Made by a program: the position numbers and the translations under genes. Shown piece after piece: positions 43,117 through 51,598 of a stretch of 64,000 bases of DNA. The stretch's first letter is position 1, and each line of letters opens with the position of its first letter. The stretch comes from Nitratireductor sp. XY-223. GTDB taxonomy: Bacteria > Pseudomonadota > Alphaproteobacteria > Rhizobiales > Rhizobiaceae. A model generated the notes under the pieces. The model was not told the DNA's origin, ran no database searches, and saw only the letters and a list, made by a program, of their open reading frames with translations. The DNA is taken from contig NZ_SPNT01000001.1 of NCBI RefSeq assembly GCF_004959855.1, positions 310,001-374,000 of the forward strand. Reading direction: 5' to 3'.

Positions 43117-44028
43117 ATGATCAGTGAGGCGCCCGTTGAATTGCCGCACGGGCTGATGCGCCGGGCGGAGAGCGGCAAGGCTGCGAGGGCCGTTATCGCC
43201 GGGGCCGTCAGCGAAGTCGTTCTCGAAAGCGTCCGCTTGTCCATGCAGGCCGGATTGGTGGATCCTGTCCTTGTCGGGGAGCCGGAGGCCATCCGCAGCG
43301 CTGCCCCGGACATCGTGGACCGCGATGTCGAGGTGATTGCGGCCAGCGGAGACGATGAGCTCGCGCGGGCCGCTGCCTTACGCGCGTCGCGCGGCGATGT
43401 CGACATGGTGGTCAAGGGCCATGTGCACACGGACGCCTTCATGGCGGCCCTGTTGACCGAAGAGGCGGGTATCCGCCAGCCGGGCCGGCGCATGACCCAC
43501 TGTTTTCACCTGACCCTGCCGGGCCACGAGCGCCCGCTGATCATCACCGACGGCGCCGTCAATGTCGCGCCCGACCTTCAGACCAAAAAGGCGGCGATAC
43601 TCAACGCGATCAACCTGGCGCGGGCGGTCGGTATCGGCCGACCCAAGGTCGCGATCCTCTCGGCCACCGAATCGCCGCTACCGCAGATGCCCTCAAGCAT
43701 GGAGGCTATGGCGTTGAGCGAATGGGCGCTGGAGCATGTCGCCGATGCCGATGTGTTCGGCCCGCTTGCCTTCGACAACGCCGTATCCATGGCCGCCGCC
43801 CATCTGAAGGGCGTTGACCACCCGGTGGCGGGCGATGCTGATATCCTGCTGGTGCCGAGCATCGAGGTGGGCAACGCACTCTTCAAGATGATGGTCTATT
43901 TCAACTCCGCCTGCGCCGCCGGCGTGGTCCTTGGCGGTCGCATTCCGATTGTCCTCACCAGCCGGGCCGATTCGCCGCAATCGCGGCTGGCTTCCATCGC
44001 GCTCGCGAAACTTTCCGTCGCCGTCTGA
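43117..44028 (+). CDS. pta: Phosphate acetyltransferase (Pta/butyryltransferase family)
   Basis: A 303-residue short-form phosphotransacetylase. Family blocks include VRLSMQAGLVDPVLVGEPEA, DMVVKGHVHTDAFM and a C-terminal SADIL-like receptor region (ADILLVPSIEVGNALFKMM). It converts acetyl phosphate, the Xsc product, to acetyl-CoA, as in other taurine pathways with xsc-pta. The start at 43117 is chosen because the protein family begins here; the ribosome site is weak (GAAGAACGG). Confidence 0.9.
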   Translation: MISEAPVELPHGLMRRAESGKAARAVIAGAVSEVVLESVRLSMQAGLVDPVLVGEPEAIRSAAPDIVDRDVEVIAASGDDELARAAALRASRGDVDMVVKGHVHTDAFMAALLTEEAGIRQPGRRMTHCFHLTLPGHERPLIITDGAVNVAPDLQTKKAAILNAINLARAVGIGRPKVAILSATESPLPQMPSSMEAMALSEWALEHVADADVFGPLAFDNAVSMAAAHLKGVDHPVAGDADILLVPSIEVGNALFKMMVYFNSACAAGVVLGGRIPIVLTSRADSPQSRLASIALAKLSVAV

Positions 44029-44106
44029 CGCACAATCCGGTAACGAGACGCGGTAGGCTTTTTCTCCGGCGTATTTCGCATTACGGGCTGGACCTTTGCG
44101 CCGTTT

Positions 44107-44133
44107 CGTGAAAATATTGGCAAAAATTTCACG
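44107..44133. promoter_or_regulatory. 27-nt dyad, copy 3 (before the second GcvT-fused dehydrogenase)
   Basis: Arms CGTGAAAAT and AATTTCACG with nine bases between; the arms are complementary at 8 of 9 positions. The site ends 36 bases before the ATG at 44170, a position where a bound repressor would block the promoter or leader. Confidence 0.65.
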
Positions 44134-44169
44134 AGAGGCGCTGGTCGCCTCTGCCGCAGGGAGACCACC

Positions 44170-46641
44170 ATGGCCGAATTTCCCCAGCACACACGCGTCC
44201 TGATCATCGGCGGCGGCGTCGTTGGCTGTTCCGTTGCCTATCATCTGGCCCATCTCGGCTGGAGCGATGTGGTGCTGGCCGAACGCAAGCAGCTGACCAG
44301 CGGAACCACATGGCACGCGGCCGGTCTGATCGCGCAGTTGCGGGCGACGATCAACATGACGCGGCTCGCCAAATACAGCCAGGAGCTCTACGGCGGGCTC
44401 GAGGCGGAAACGGGCATTGCGACCGGGTTCAAGCGCAACGGTTCGCTCGCGGTGGCGCTGAGCGAAGACCGGATGGAGGAGTTCCTGCGCAACGCCTCGA
44501 TGGCCAAGACTCATGGCGTGGAGGTGAATGTCGTTACCGCGAACGACTGCGCGGAGATGTATCCCTACCTCAATACCGACGGTGTTGTCGGCGGCCTGCA
44601 TATTCCGCTCGACGGGCAGGGCGATCCGGCCAATATCGCCATGGCGCTTGCCCGCGGCGCGCGCAACAAGGGCGTGAAGATCTTCGAAAACACGAAGGTC
44701 GAGGCGATCCATGTCAAGGACGGTAGGGCGATCGGTGCGCGCACCGACAAGGGCGAAATCACCGCTGACATCGTCGTCAACTGTGCCGGCATGTGGGGGC
44801 ACGAGGTTGGCCGCATGGCAGGCGTCAATGTTCCGCTGCACGCATGCGAGCATTTTTATATCCTGACGGAAGCCGTGTCGGGACTTCCCGGCAACCTGCC
44901 GGTGCTGCGGGTGCCCGACGAATGCGCCTACTACAAGGAAGACGCGGGCAAAATCCTCCTCGGGGCGTTCGAGCCGGTGTCGAAACCCTGGGGCATGGAC
45001 GGCATCCCGGACGACTTCTGTTTCGACGAGCTGCCGGAGGATTTCGACCACTTCCAGCCGGTGTTGGAGATGGCTGTCGGGCGCCTGCCGCTGCTTGAAA
45101 GCGCCGGCATCCACACGTTCTTCAACGGGCCGGAGAGTTTTACACCCGACGACCGCTACCTGCTCGGGCCGTCGCCGGAAGTTGCGAATTTCTTTGTCGC
45201 CGCCGGCTTCAACTCGATCGGTATCCAGTCGGCCGGCGGTGCCGGCAAGGCGCTCGCCGAGTGGATTGTCGAGGGAGAGCCGCCCTTCGATCTGTGGGAT
45301 GTCGACATACGCCGCATGGAGCCGTTCCAGGGCAACCGCACATACCTGAAGAACCGGGTGAGCGAAACGCTGGGCCTGCTTTACGCCGATCACTACCCGT
45401 ACCGGCAATACGAATCGGCCCGCGATGTCCGCCACACACCGTTTCACGAAAAGATGGCCGAGCGGGGCGCCTGCTTCGGCGAGACGGCGGGCTGGGAGAG
45501 GCCCCACTGGTTCGTGCCCGCCGATGATCTCAAGAACGGCGTCAAACCCGAATACGAATATAGCTGGAAGCGGCAGAACTGGTTCGCCTATGCGGCCGGC
45601 GAGCACAAGGCGGTTCGCGAGAGCGCCGGCGCATTCGATCTTTCGGCCTTCGGAAAGTTCCTGGTCGAGGGTCCGGACGCCATGGATGTGTTGCAGCGCA
45701 TCTGCGCCAACGATGTCGATGTCGAGCCGGGCCGCATCGTCTACACGCAATGGCTCAACGCGCGCGGCGGCATCGAAGCGGACCTGACGGTAACGCGGCT
45801 GGCGGCGAACCGCTTCATCGTGGTGACTGGCGCTGCCGTGGCAAACCGCGATTTCACCTGGCTGACGCGTCACATACCGGACGAGGCGCGATGCATCGCC
45901 GTCGATGTGACCAGCGGCGAAGCGGTGCTCGGCGTGATGGGTCCGAATGCCAGAAGGATCCTGGAGAAGGTGACGCCCGCCGATCTCTCTAACGAGGCGT
46001 TCCCGTTCGGCTCCTGCCAGACGATCGAGCTGGGCATGGCAACGGTGCGCGCGCACCGCATCACCTATGTCGGCGAACTCGGCTGGGAGCTCTATGTCTC
46101 GGCCGATATGGCCCGCCATGTCTTCGACACGGTGATGGCAGCAGGCGAGGGCGAGGGGCTGCGCCTTGCGGGCATGCATGTGCTGGACAGCTGCCGCATG
46201 GAAAAGGCCTTTCGGCATTTCGGGCACGATATCACCGACGAGGACCATGTCCTCGAGGCCGGTCTCGGCTTCGCGGTCAGGACCGAAAAACCTGACGGCC
46301 GGTTCGGGCCGTTTATCGGCCGCGACGCCGTGCTCGAGCGCCGGCAGGCCGGTCTGACCAAGCGGCTGGTTCAGTTCCAGCTCGTCGATCCGGAACCGCT
46401 GCTGTATCACGCCGAGCCGATCGTGCGCGACGGTGAGATTGTCGGCTATCTGACATCCGGCAATTACGGGCATCACCTGGGCGGCGCGCTGGGCCTGGGC
46501 TATGTGCCGGCGCGCGACGGAGAAAGCGGCAAGGACATGCTTGCTTCGCGCTACGAGATCGAAGTCGCCGGAAAAAGATGCGAGGCGATCGCCAGCCTCA
46601 AGCCGCTCTACGATCCGAAAAGCGAGCGGATCAAACTGTAG
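44170..46641 (+). CDS. FAD-dependent dehydrogenase fused to GcvT domain (dimethylglycine dehydrogenase-like), copy 2
   Basis: An 823-residue enzyme with the same layout as the gene at 31212. FAD site LIIGGGVVGCS is at residues 11-21. SGTTWHAAGL places His49 as the probable covalent FAD ligand. The folate-binding GcvT domain lies in about residues 435-815 (VEGPDAMDVLQRICAND; YVGELGWELYVS). It should demethylate a secondary or tertiary amine. The two paralogues differ after the histidine (LIAQLRATIN here, NTPNFSGNLN in the other), so they probably act on different substrates. Confidence 0.9.
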   Translation: MAEFPQHTRVLIIGGGVVGCSVAYHLAHLGWSDVVLAERKQLTSGTTWHAAGLIAQLRATINMTRLAKYSQELYGGLEAETGIATGFKRNGSLAVALSEDRMEEFLRNASMAKTHGVEVNVVTANDCAEMYPYLNTDGVVGGLHIPLDGQGDPANIAMALARGARNKGVKIFENTKVEAIHVKDGRAIGARTDKGEITADIVVNCAGMWGHEVGRMAGVNVPLHACEHFYILTEAVSGLPGNLPVLRVPDECAYYKEDAGKILLGAFEPVSKPWGMDGIPDDFCFDELPEDFDHFQPVLEMAVGRLPLLESAGIHTFFNGPESFTPDDRYLLGPSPEVANFFVAAGFNSIGIQSAGGAGKALAEWIVEGEPPFDLWDVDIRRMEPFQGNRTYLKNRVSETLGLLYADHYPYRQYESARDVRHTPFHEKMAERGACFGETAGWERPHWFVPADDLKNGVKPEYEYSWKRQNWFAYAAGEHKAVRESAGAFDLSAFGKFLVEGPDAMDVLQRICANDVDVEPGRIVYTQWLNARGGIEADLTVTRLAANRFIVVTGAAVANRDFTWLTRHIPDEARCIAVDVTSGEAVLGVMGPNARRILEKVTPADLSNEAFPFGSCQTIELGMATVRAHRITYVGELGWELYVSADMARHVFDTVMAAGEGEGLRLAGMHVLDSCRMEKAFRHFGHDITDEDHVLEAGLGFAVRTEKPDGRFGPFIGRDAVLERRQAGLTKRLVQFQLVDPEPLLYHAEPIVRDGEIVGYLTSGNYGHHLGGALGLGYVPARDGESGKDMLASRYEIEVAGKRCEAIASLKPLYDPKSERIKL

Positions 46642-46654
46642 CTGTCCGCACCCA

Positions 46655-47060
46655 TTATGACCGCCGGCAAGCGTGCTCATGCCAGCCGGCAGCATCAACG
46701 TGTCGGTGTTGCTTAGCAAGTTGAGGTAGATTTCAACGACGGGAACGTTGGAAAACAGCTGACTTGCGCCGAATGCCGCCACCGTGACGACCGGTACTTC
46801 ATCCAGACGGGCCTGCAAGGGTCCGAGCAGGGACCGCAGGGCACCGGATGCAAGCACGGCGCCGGTGACAATAAAACATTGCCACGATGACATCCCAGTC
46901 TATGGTTTTCCATGCATCTTCAGGTTAAATGTCCCGGCTAACTAGCAGAACCAGCGCGCCGCTTCCCACTATGTGCCAGAGGCGGTTTTTTTCCGGGAGC
47001 CATTGTCGGATTGATGTAAAAAAAGAAAATCGCCATTGCGACCGCGAGGCTGAATGCCAT
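46655..47060 (-). pseudogene. Decayed ion permease (ArsB/NhaD/SLC13-like) fragment
   Basis: The minus strand carries a broken membrane protein in three frames. The first begins ATG 47060 (MAFSLAVAMAIFFFYINPT). After a frameshift near an A-run it continues LWHIVGSGALVLLVSRDI, then an in-frame TAA (46925-46927), then PEDAWKTIDWDVIVAMF. After another frameshift it continues FIVTGAVLASGALRSLL and FGASQLFSNVPVVEIYL until STLAGG. The SNVP and TIDWDVI blocks are typical of the ArsB/NhaD/CitM permease fold. Only about 135 of an expected 400 or more residues remain. It ends close to the upstream dehydrogenase stop. Confidence 0.72.
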
Positions 47061-47210
47061 GCTTTCAGCGCCCTTTGTTCAGTTATACGGACTATGTCGT
47101 TCGATGCCCATTTCAAATACGAGCGCATGGCACTGATAAAGCGAAAAGCAGTGCCACAGAGCGCATAGCCGCCTCACAGAATCAGTCCGCCAAAAAGCAG
47201 AGGCTAAACC

Positions 47211-47972
47211 ATGGACACATCAAACTCTTCATACACCGCAGTGACACCGGAATTCATGGCGTCGTATGATCACTGCACGCCAAGCGGCCATCTCCACCCT
47301 AGATGCAAGCTGAACAGGCTTGCAAACATCGGGTTGGATTGCCGGGCGGAGGTCAGCCCCGAGATCGATCTCGACGCGCTGACAGATCGCAGCTACACCC
47401 ATCTTTGTGAAACCAGCGATGATGGCTGGCTGATCGGAGGCGGTGACACCACAAAACTGGTGCGTCCGGACACTGCCCACGCTGAGATCTGGCGCATTGG
47501 TCCAGGCAAGCGCGAGGAGGGTGGATTGCCACTCGATCTGGTCGAGAAAGTGATGCGTGCCGTCAAATTTGCCCCGATTCGCGTCAAACCGCTCCGCGTT
47601 AACCTGACGCCGGCGAACGAGCTGGAGCTTCTGCTCTCGTACGAACCGGACTCGGTTATTGGAAAGCTGTTCGGCATTTTCAGTACGGTGTTGGCATGCC
47701 CTTGCGGCGACTACGGCAATCCGTTCCACATTACGATGGTGAGGGGCGTAAAATTCCGTTCCGAAGATGCGCAGAAGGCTTATTTCGCTCGGGTCGATCC
47801 GATTGTTGAGAAATGGAAGGCCGATTTTCCGGAGGGCGTCATCTTTAATGATGGCGGAGTGGATCTGTTTGAAAACCGCGAGAAGATCATAGCGCATGTG
47901 TCGCCCAGCATTGTGAGCGATGTTGCGGCGGACATAGAGCATTTGAAAACGTTGGTGACTGAAGGCACGTAG
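47211..47972 (+). CDS. Hypothetical protein, no family recognised
   Basis: A 253-residue soluble protein without signal peptide or membrane helix. A GAGG site precedes the ATG. Notable features are LHPRCKLNRLANIGLDCRAE near the N-terminus and a central CPCGDYGNPFHITMVRGVKF, where two cysteines precede a His-x-Thr. A single HxT is seen, so a two-histidine phosphodiesterase fold is only a thought. Composition is less GC-rich than its neighbours and it sits between a pseudogene and a DAO-type oxidase, 13 bases upstream of the latter. Function unknown. Confidence 0.7.
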   Translation: MDTSNSSYTAVTPEFMASYDHCTPSGHLHPRCKLNRLANIGLDCRAEVSPEIDLDALTDRSYTHLCETSDDGWLIGGGDTTKLVRPDTAHAEIWRIGPGKREEGGLPLDLVEKVMRAVKFAPIRVKPLRVNLTPANELELLLSYEPDSVIGKLFGIFSTVLACPCGDYGNPFHITMVRGVKFRSEDAQKAYFARVDPIVEKWKADFPEGVIFNDGGVDLFENREKIIAHVSPSIVSDVAADIEHLKTLVTEGT

Positions 47973-47985
47973 GCGAAGCGTAACC

Positions 47986-49134
47986 ATGACAGCCAACTTT
48001 GACATTGTCGTCATCGGCGCCGGCATTGCGGGCGCGTCGGTCGCCTACGAGCTGGCAGGCGATGCCCGCGTTGTCGTCATCGAGATGGAAAGCCATCCCG
48101 GCTACCACACGACGGGGCGCTCGGCAGCGATCTTCTCCGAGGCTTACGGGCCGGCGCCGATCCGGTGCCTGACCAGCCAATCGCGGGCGTTTTACGAGAA
48201 TCCCCCGGATGTCTTCGGACAGCATCCCCTGCTGACGTCGCGCGGGGTGCTTTATGCGGCGAGAGACGATCAGCTCGAGAGCCTCGAGGCGCTTCGGTGC
48301 AACCTGTCCGGCAATGCGGATATGCGAATGGTCGATGCCGGCGACATCGGTCGGTTGTCCCCGCTGCTGCGGCCCGGTTACGCCGTAGCCGGCCTTTACG
48401 AGGAACAGGCCAGCGATATCGACGTGAATGCACTTCACCACGGGTACCTGCGCGGCCTGAGGCGGCGCGGTGGCGAGGTGATCGTCGATTCGCAAGTGTA
48501 TTCGGCAGAACGCAGGAACGGCGTGTGGATCCTTTCCACGCGGCGTGGCACCGTGGAGGCGCCCGTCGTCGTCAACGCGGCCGGTGCGTGGGCCGATGAA
48601 CTGGCGGCGAAACTCGGCGCGAACCCCGCCGGACTTGTCCCCAAGCGCCGGACGGCTCTCGTCATCGCCGCACCGGAGGGCGCGAACCCGGACAGGTGGG
48701 CCGCGACGGTGGACGTGGATGAGCAGTTCTATCTCAAACCGGACGCCGGCCGATTGCTGATTTCTCCGGCGGATGAGACTCCGTCGGCTCCATGCGACGC
48801 GCAGCCGGAGGAGATGGATATCGCAATCTGCATCGATCGCATCCAGCGCGCGTTCAGTGTCGACGTGAAACGGGTGGAAAACTGCTGGGCAGGCCTGCGG
48901 ACCTTCGCCGAAGATCACGCGCCGGTTTGCGGTTACGACCCGGCGGTGGAGGGTTTTTTCTGGCTTGCCGGACAGGGCGGCTACGGAATCCAGTCCGCAC
49001 CGGGCCTGTCACAGCTGGCGGCATGCCTGGTGAGCGGCAAGTCCTTGCCGGACGGTCTGGAACAGCGCGGTTTCAGGGTGGCAGATGTATCGCCGCTTCG
49101 TCTGCGCCGGCGGACGGAAGTCGTCGAATCCTGA
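47986..49134 (+). CDS. DAO-family FAD-dependent amine/amino acid dehydrogenase
   Basis: A 382-residue flavoprotein with FAD motif IVVIGAGIAGASVAYEL (residues 7-23), a mid-protein NAAGAWADELA block and a C-terminal FFWLAGQGGYGIQSAPGLSQ. It resembles D-arginine dehydrogenase/D-amino acid dehydrogenase type enzymes. No taurine:pyruvate aminotransferase or tauXY gene is in the window, so this could supply the deamination or a demethylation step of the sulfonate route, but that is inference. It may be co-transcribed with the unknown gene before it. Confidence 0.82.
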   Translation: MTANFDIVVIGAGIAGASVAYELAGDARVVVIEMESHPGYHTTGRSAAIFSEAYGPAPIRCLTSQSRAFYENPPDVFGQHPLLTSRGVLYAARDDQLESLEALRCNLSGNADMRMVDAGDIGRLSPLLRPGYAVAGLYEEQASDIDVNALHHGYLRGLRRRGGEVIVDSQVYSAERRNGVWILSTRRGTVEAPVVVNAAGAWADELAAKLGANPAGLVPKRRTALVIAAPEGANPDRWAATVDVDEQFYLKPDAGRLLISPADETPSAPCDAQPEEMDIAICIDRIQRAFSVDVKRVENCWAGLRTFAEDHAPVCGYDPAVEGFFWLAGQGGYGIQSAPGLSQLAACLVSGKSLPDGLEQRGFRVADVSPLRLRRRTEVVES

Positions 49135-49172
49135 CCACTGCGGTCGAAAATGGCATAGATCGGCGGCACAAT

Positions 49173-49218
49173 GTTGAAGTTTAAAAACATTTCAACCTAA
49201 AAATTTTAAGCTTGAAAT
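49173..49218. promoter_or_regulatory. Two palindromes before the aromatic operon (candidate MarR operators)
   Basis: GTTGAAGTTT (49173-49182) faces ACATTTCAAC (49187-49196), 8 of 10 complementary. ATTTTAAGCTTGAAAT (49203-49218) is a 14-of-16 palindrome centred on AAGCTT. They lie about 90-135 bases before the first gene of the operon, which encodes a MarR repressor (52357). AT-rich palindromes of this size are typical MarR targets. Confidence 0.55.
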
Positions 49219-49308
49219 ATCTCTCAAAGGATGGCAACCTTCCCCTCATGAAACGGGCCACCGGCTTTCAATAAAGCCTCCCGGCGGCCAGCAGACAGGG
49301 ATGAGCCG

Positions 49309-51594
49309 ATGCGTATTGCATGCCTTGGAGGAGGGCCGGCCGGGCTCTATTTCGCCATCAGTATGAAATTGCGCGATCCCGAGCACGAAGTCGTGGTGAT
49401 CGAGCGCAACAGGCCGGACGACACGTTCGGCTGGGGCGTGGTGCTTTCCGACGAGACGCTGGACAACCTGCAGGAAAACGATCCGGTCAGTGCCGAGGCC
49501 ATTCGCGAGCATTTCGCCTACTGGGACGATATCGCGGTCCACTATCGCGGGACCACGGAGACCTCGACGGGACATGGTTTTTGCGGCATCGGCCGCAAGC
49601 AGCTCCTGCTGCTCCTGCAGGAAAGGGCGCGTTCGCTCGGCGTGGATCTGCGTTTCGAAACCGAGATCGACAGTGCCGCCGCCTATTCGAGTGACTACGA
49701 CCTGGTGGTCGCCTCGGACGGGCTGAACTCCAAGACCCGCAACGAGTTTTCTGAATTCTTCCGCCCTGAAATCGATGTGCGCCAGTGCAAATTCGTCTGG
49801 CTCGGAACGCATCAGAAGTTCGACGACGCCTTCACCTTCATCTTCGAGGAGACGGAACACGGCTGGATCTGGGCACACGCCTATCAGTTCGACGACGACA
49901 CGGCGACGTTTATCGTCGAGTGCCGCGAGGAGACCTGGAACAAGTTCGGCTTTGGCGACATGAGCCAGGAAGAGTCGATGGCCGTGTGCGAGAAGATCTT
50001 CGCCAAATATCTCGGCGGCCATTCGTTAATGTCGAATGCCCGGCACATCCGCGGTTCGGCCTGGCTCAACTTCCCGCGCGTGCTTTGCGAACGCTGGTCG
50101 CACGACAATGTCGTTCTGCTCGGCGATGCCGCAGCGACGGCGCATTTTTCCATCGGTTCGGGCTCGAAACTGGCCATGGAGAGCGCCATCGCGCTCGCCA
50201 ACTACCTGCACAGCGAACCGTCCATGAAGGCGGCCTTCGACCGTTACGAGGAGGAGCGCCGTGTCGAGGTTCTCAGGCTGCAGTCGGCGGCCCGCAATTC
50301 CACGGAATGGTTCGAGAATGTCGAGCGCTACCTGCATCTGGATCCCGTTCAGTTCAACTATTCGCTGCTGACGCGCTCGCAGCGTATCAGCCACGAGAAC
50401 CTGCGGATGCGCGACCCGGACTGGATGCAGCGCGCCGAAGGCTGGTTCCAGGCGCGGGCCGGCGTCAACGGCCACCGCGCGCCGATGTTCGCGCCTTACA
50501 GGCTGCGCGACATGCAGCTCGCCAATCGCGTGGTCGTCTCGCCGATGGCGCAATACAAGGCCGTCGACGGCTGTCCGACCGACTGGCACCTCGTCCACTA
50601 CGGCGAGCGGGCCAAGGGCGGTGCATCTTTGGTCTATACGGAAATGACCTGCGTCAGCCCGAAAGGGCGGATCACGCCTGGCTGTCCCGGAACCTACGCG
50701 CCGGAACACGAGGAAGCCTGGCGCAGGATCGTCGATTTCGTGCACAGCGAGACACCGGCCAAGATCTGCATGCAGCTCGGCCATTCCGGCGCGAAGGGCT
50801 CCACCCAGCTCGGCTGGGAGGAAATGGACTCTCCGCTGAAGAACGGCAACTGGCCGTTGCTGGCACCGTCGGCCATCGCCTGGTCGCCGAACAACCAGGC
50901 GCCGAAGCCCATGGATCGGGCCGACATGGACCGCGTCATCGAACAGTTCGTCGACGCCGCGCAGATGGCAGAGCGCGCCGGCTTCGACATGCTCGAAATC
51001 CACGCCGCCCATGGATATCTGTTGTCCTCGTTCATCACGCCGCTCACCAACAATCGCGACGACGAATACGGCGGATCGCTGGAAAACCGGATGCGGTTCC
51101 CGCTCGAAGTCTACCGCGCGGTGCGCGCCTGCTGGCCGGACGGGAAACCGATCTCGGTGCGCATTTCCGCCAATGACTGGGTCGGCGACGAGGGTGTCAC
51201 ACCTGACGACGCGGTGGCGATTGCCGCAATGCTCAAGGATGCCGGTGTCGATATCTGTGACGTCTCGGCGGGGCAGACGTCGATACGGGCCGAACCGGTC
51301 TACGGGCGCATGTTCCAGACGCCGTTCTCCGACCGGATCCGCAATGAAGCGGACATGGCGACCATGGCGGTCGGCAACATCTACGAGCCGGACCATGTTA
51401 ATTCCATCCTGATGGCAGGCCGCGCCGATCTTGTGTGTCTTGCGCGCCCGCATCTGGCCAATCCCTACTGGACGCTGCACACTGCGGCAGGCCTCGGCGA
51501 CACGCAGACCGAGTGGCCGCTGCCCTACCTGGCGGGGCGCGACCAGCTCGTGCGGCTCGCCGAGCGCGCCGAGGCGCAAACGATGAGGGTATGA
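49309..51594 (+). CDS. Fused aryl-CoA monooxygenase/reductase (2-aminobenzoyl-CoA monooxygenase/reductase or salicylyl-CoA 5-hydroxylase type)
   Basis: A 761-residue two-domain flavoenzyme. Residues 1-380 are an FAD aromatic hydroxylase ([36 protein letters not shown] near 272). Residues about 385-760 are an Old Yellow Enzyme domain ([40 protein letters not shown] near 565). This fusion is the hallmark of 2-aminobenzoyl-CoA monooxygenase/reductase, which hydroxylates and then reduces the ring of anthraniloyl-CoA. Salicylyl-CoA 5-hydroxylases are related, so the substrate could be either. It heads an operon with the ligase, acyl-CoA enzymes and transporter. Confidence 0.88.
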   Translation: MRIACLGGGPAGLYFAISMKLRDPEHEVVVIERNRPDDTFGWGVVLSDETLDNLQENDPVSAEAIREHFAYWDDIAVHYRGTTETSTGHGFCGIGRKQLLLLLQERARSLGVDLRFETEIDSAAAYSSDYDLVVASDGLNSKTRNEFSEFFRPEIDVRQCKFVWLGTHQKFDDAFTFIFEETEHGWIWAHAYQFDDDTATFIVECREETWNKFGFGDMSQEESMAVCEKIFAKYLGGHSLMSNARHIRGSAWLNFPRVLCERWSHDNVVLLGDAAATAHFSIGSGSKLAMESAIALANYLHSEPSMKAAFDRYEEERRVEVLRLQSAARNSTEWFENVERYLHLDPVQFNYSLLTRSQRISHENLRMRDPDWMQRAEGWFQARAGVNGHRAPMFAPYRLRDMQLANRVVVSPMAQYKAVDGCPTDWHLVHYGERAKGGASLVYTEMTCVSPKGRITPGCPGTYAPEHEEAWRRIVDFVHSETPAKICMQLGHSGAKGSTQLGWEEMDSPLKNGNWPLLAPSAIAWSPNNQAPKPMDRADMDRVIEQFVDAAQMAERAGFDMLEIHAAHGYLLSSFITPLTNNRDDEYGGSLENRMRFPLEVYRAVRACWPDGKPISVRISANDWVGDEGVTPDDAVAIAAMLKDAGVDICDVSAGQTSIRAEPVYGRMFQTPFSDRIRNEADMATMAVGNIYEPDHVNSILMAGRADLVCLARPHLANPYWTLHTAAGLGDTQTEWPLPYLAGRDQLVRLAERAEAQTMRV

Positions 51595-51598
51595 ATCA

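Noticed and set aside
43693-46893. A 1066-codon open frame on the minus strand
   Set aside because: Only its first 75 or so codons match the permease remnant. The rest runs opposite the well-supported GcvT-fused dehydrogenase and pta genes and looks like a GC-driven shadow.
46925-47128. A 67-residue minus-strand frame as an independent small membrane protein
   Set aside because: Its hydrophobic part is one frame of the decayed permease, continuous with flanking permease blocks in other frames.
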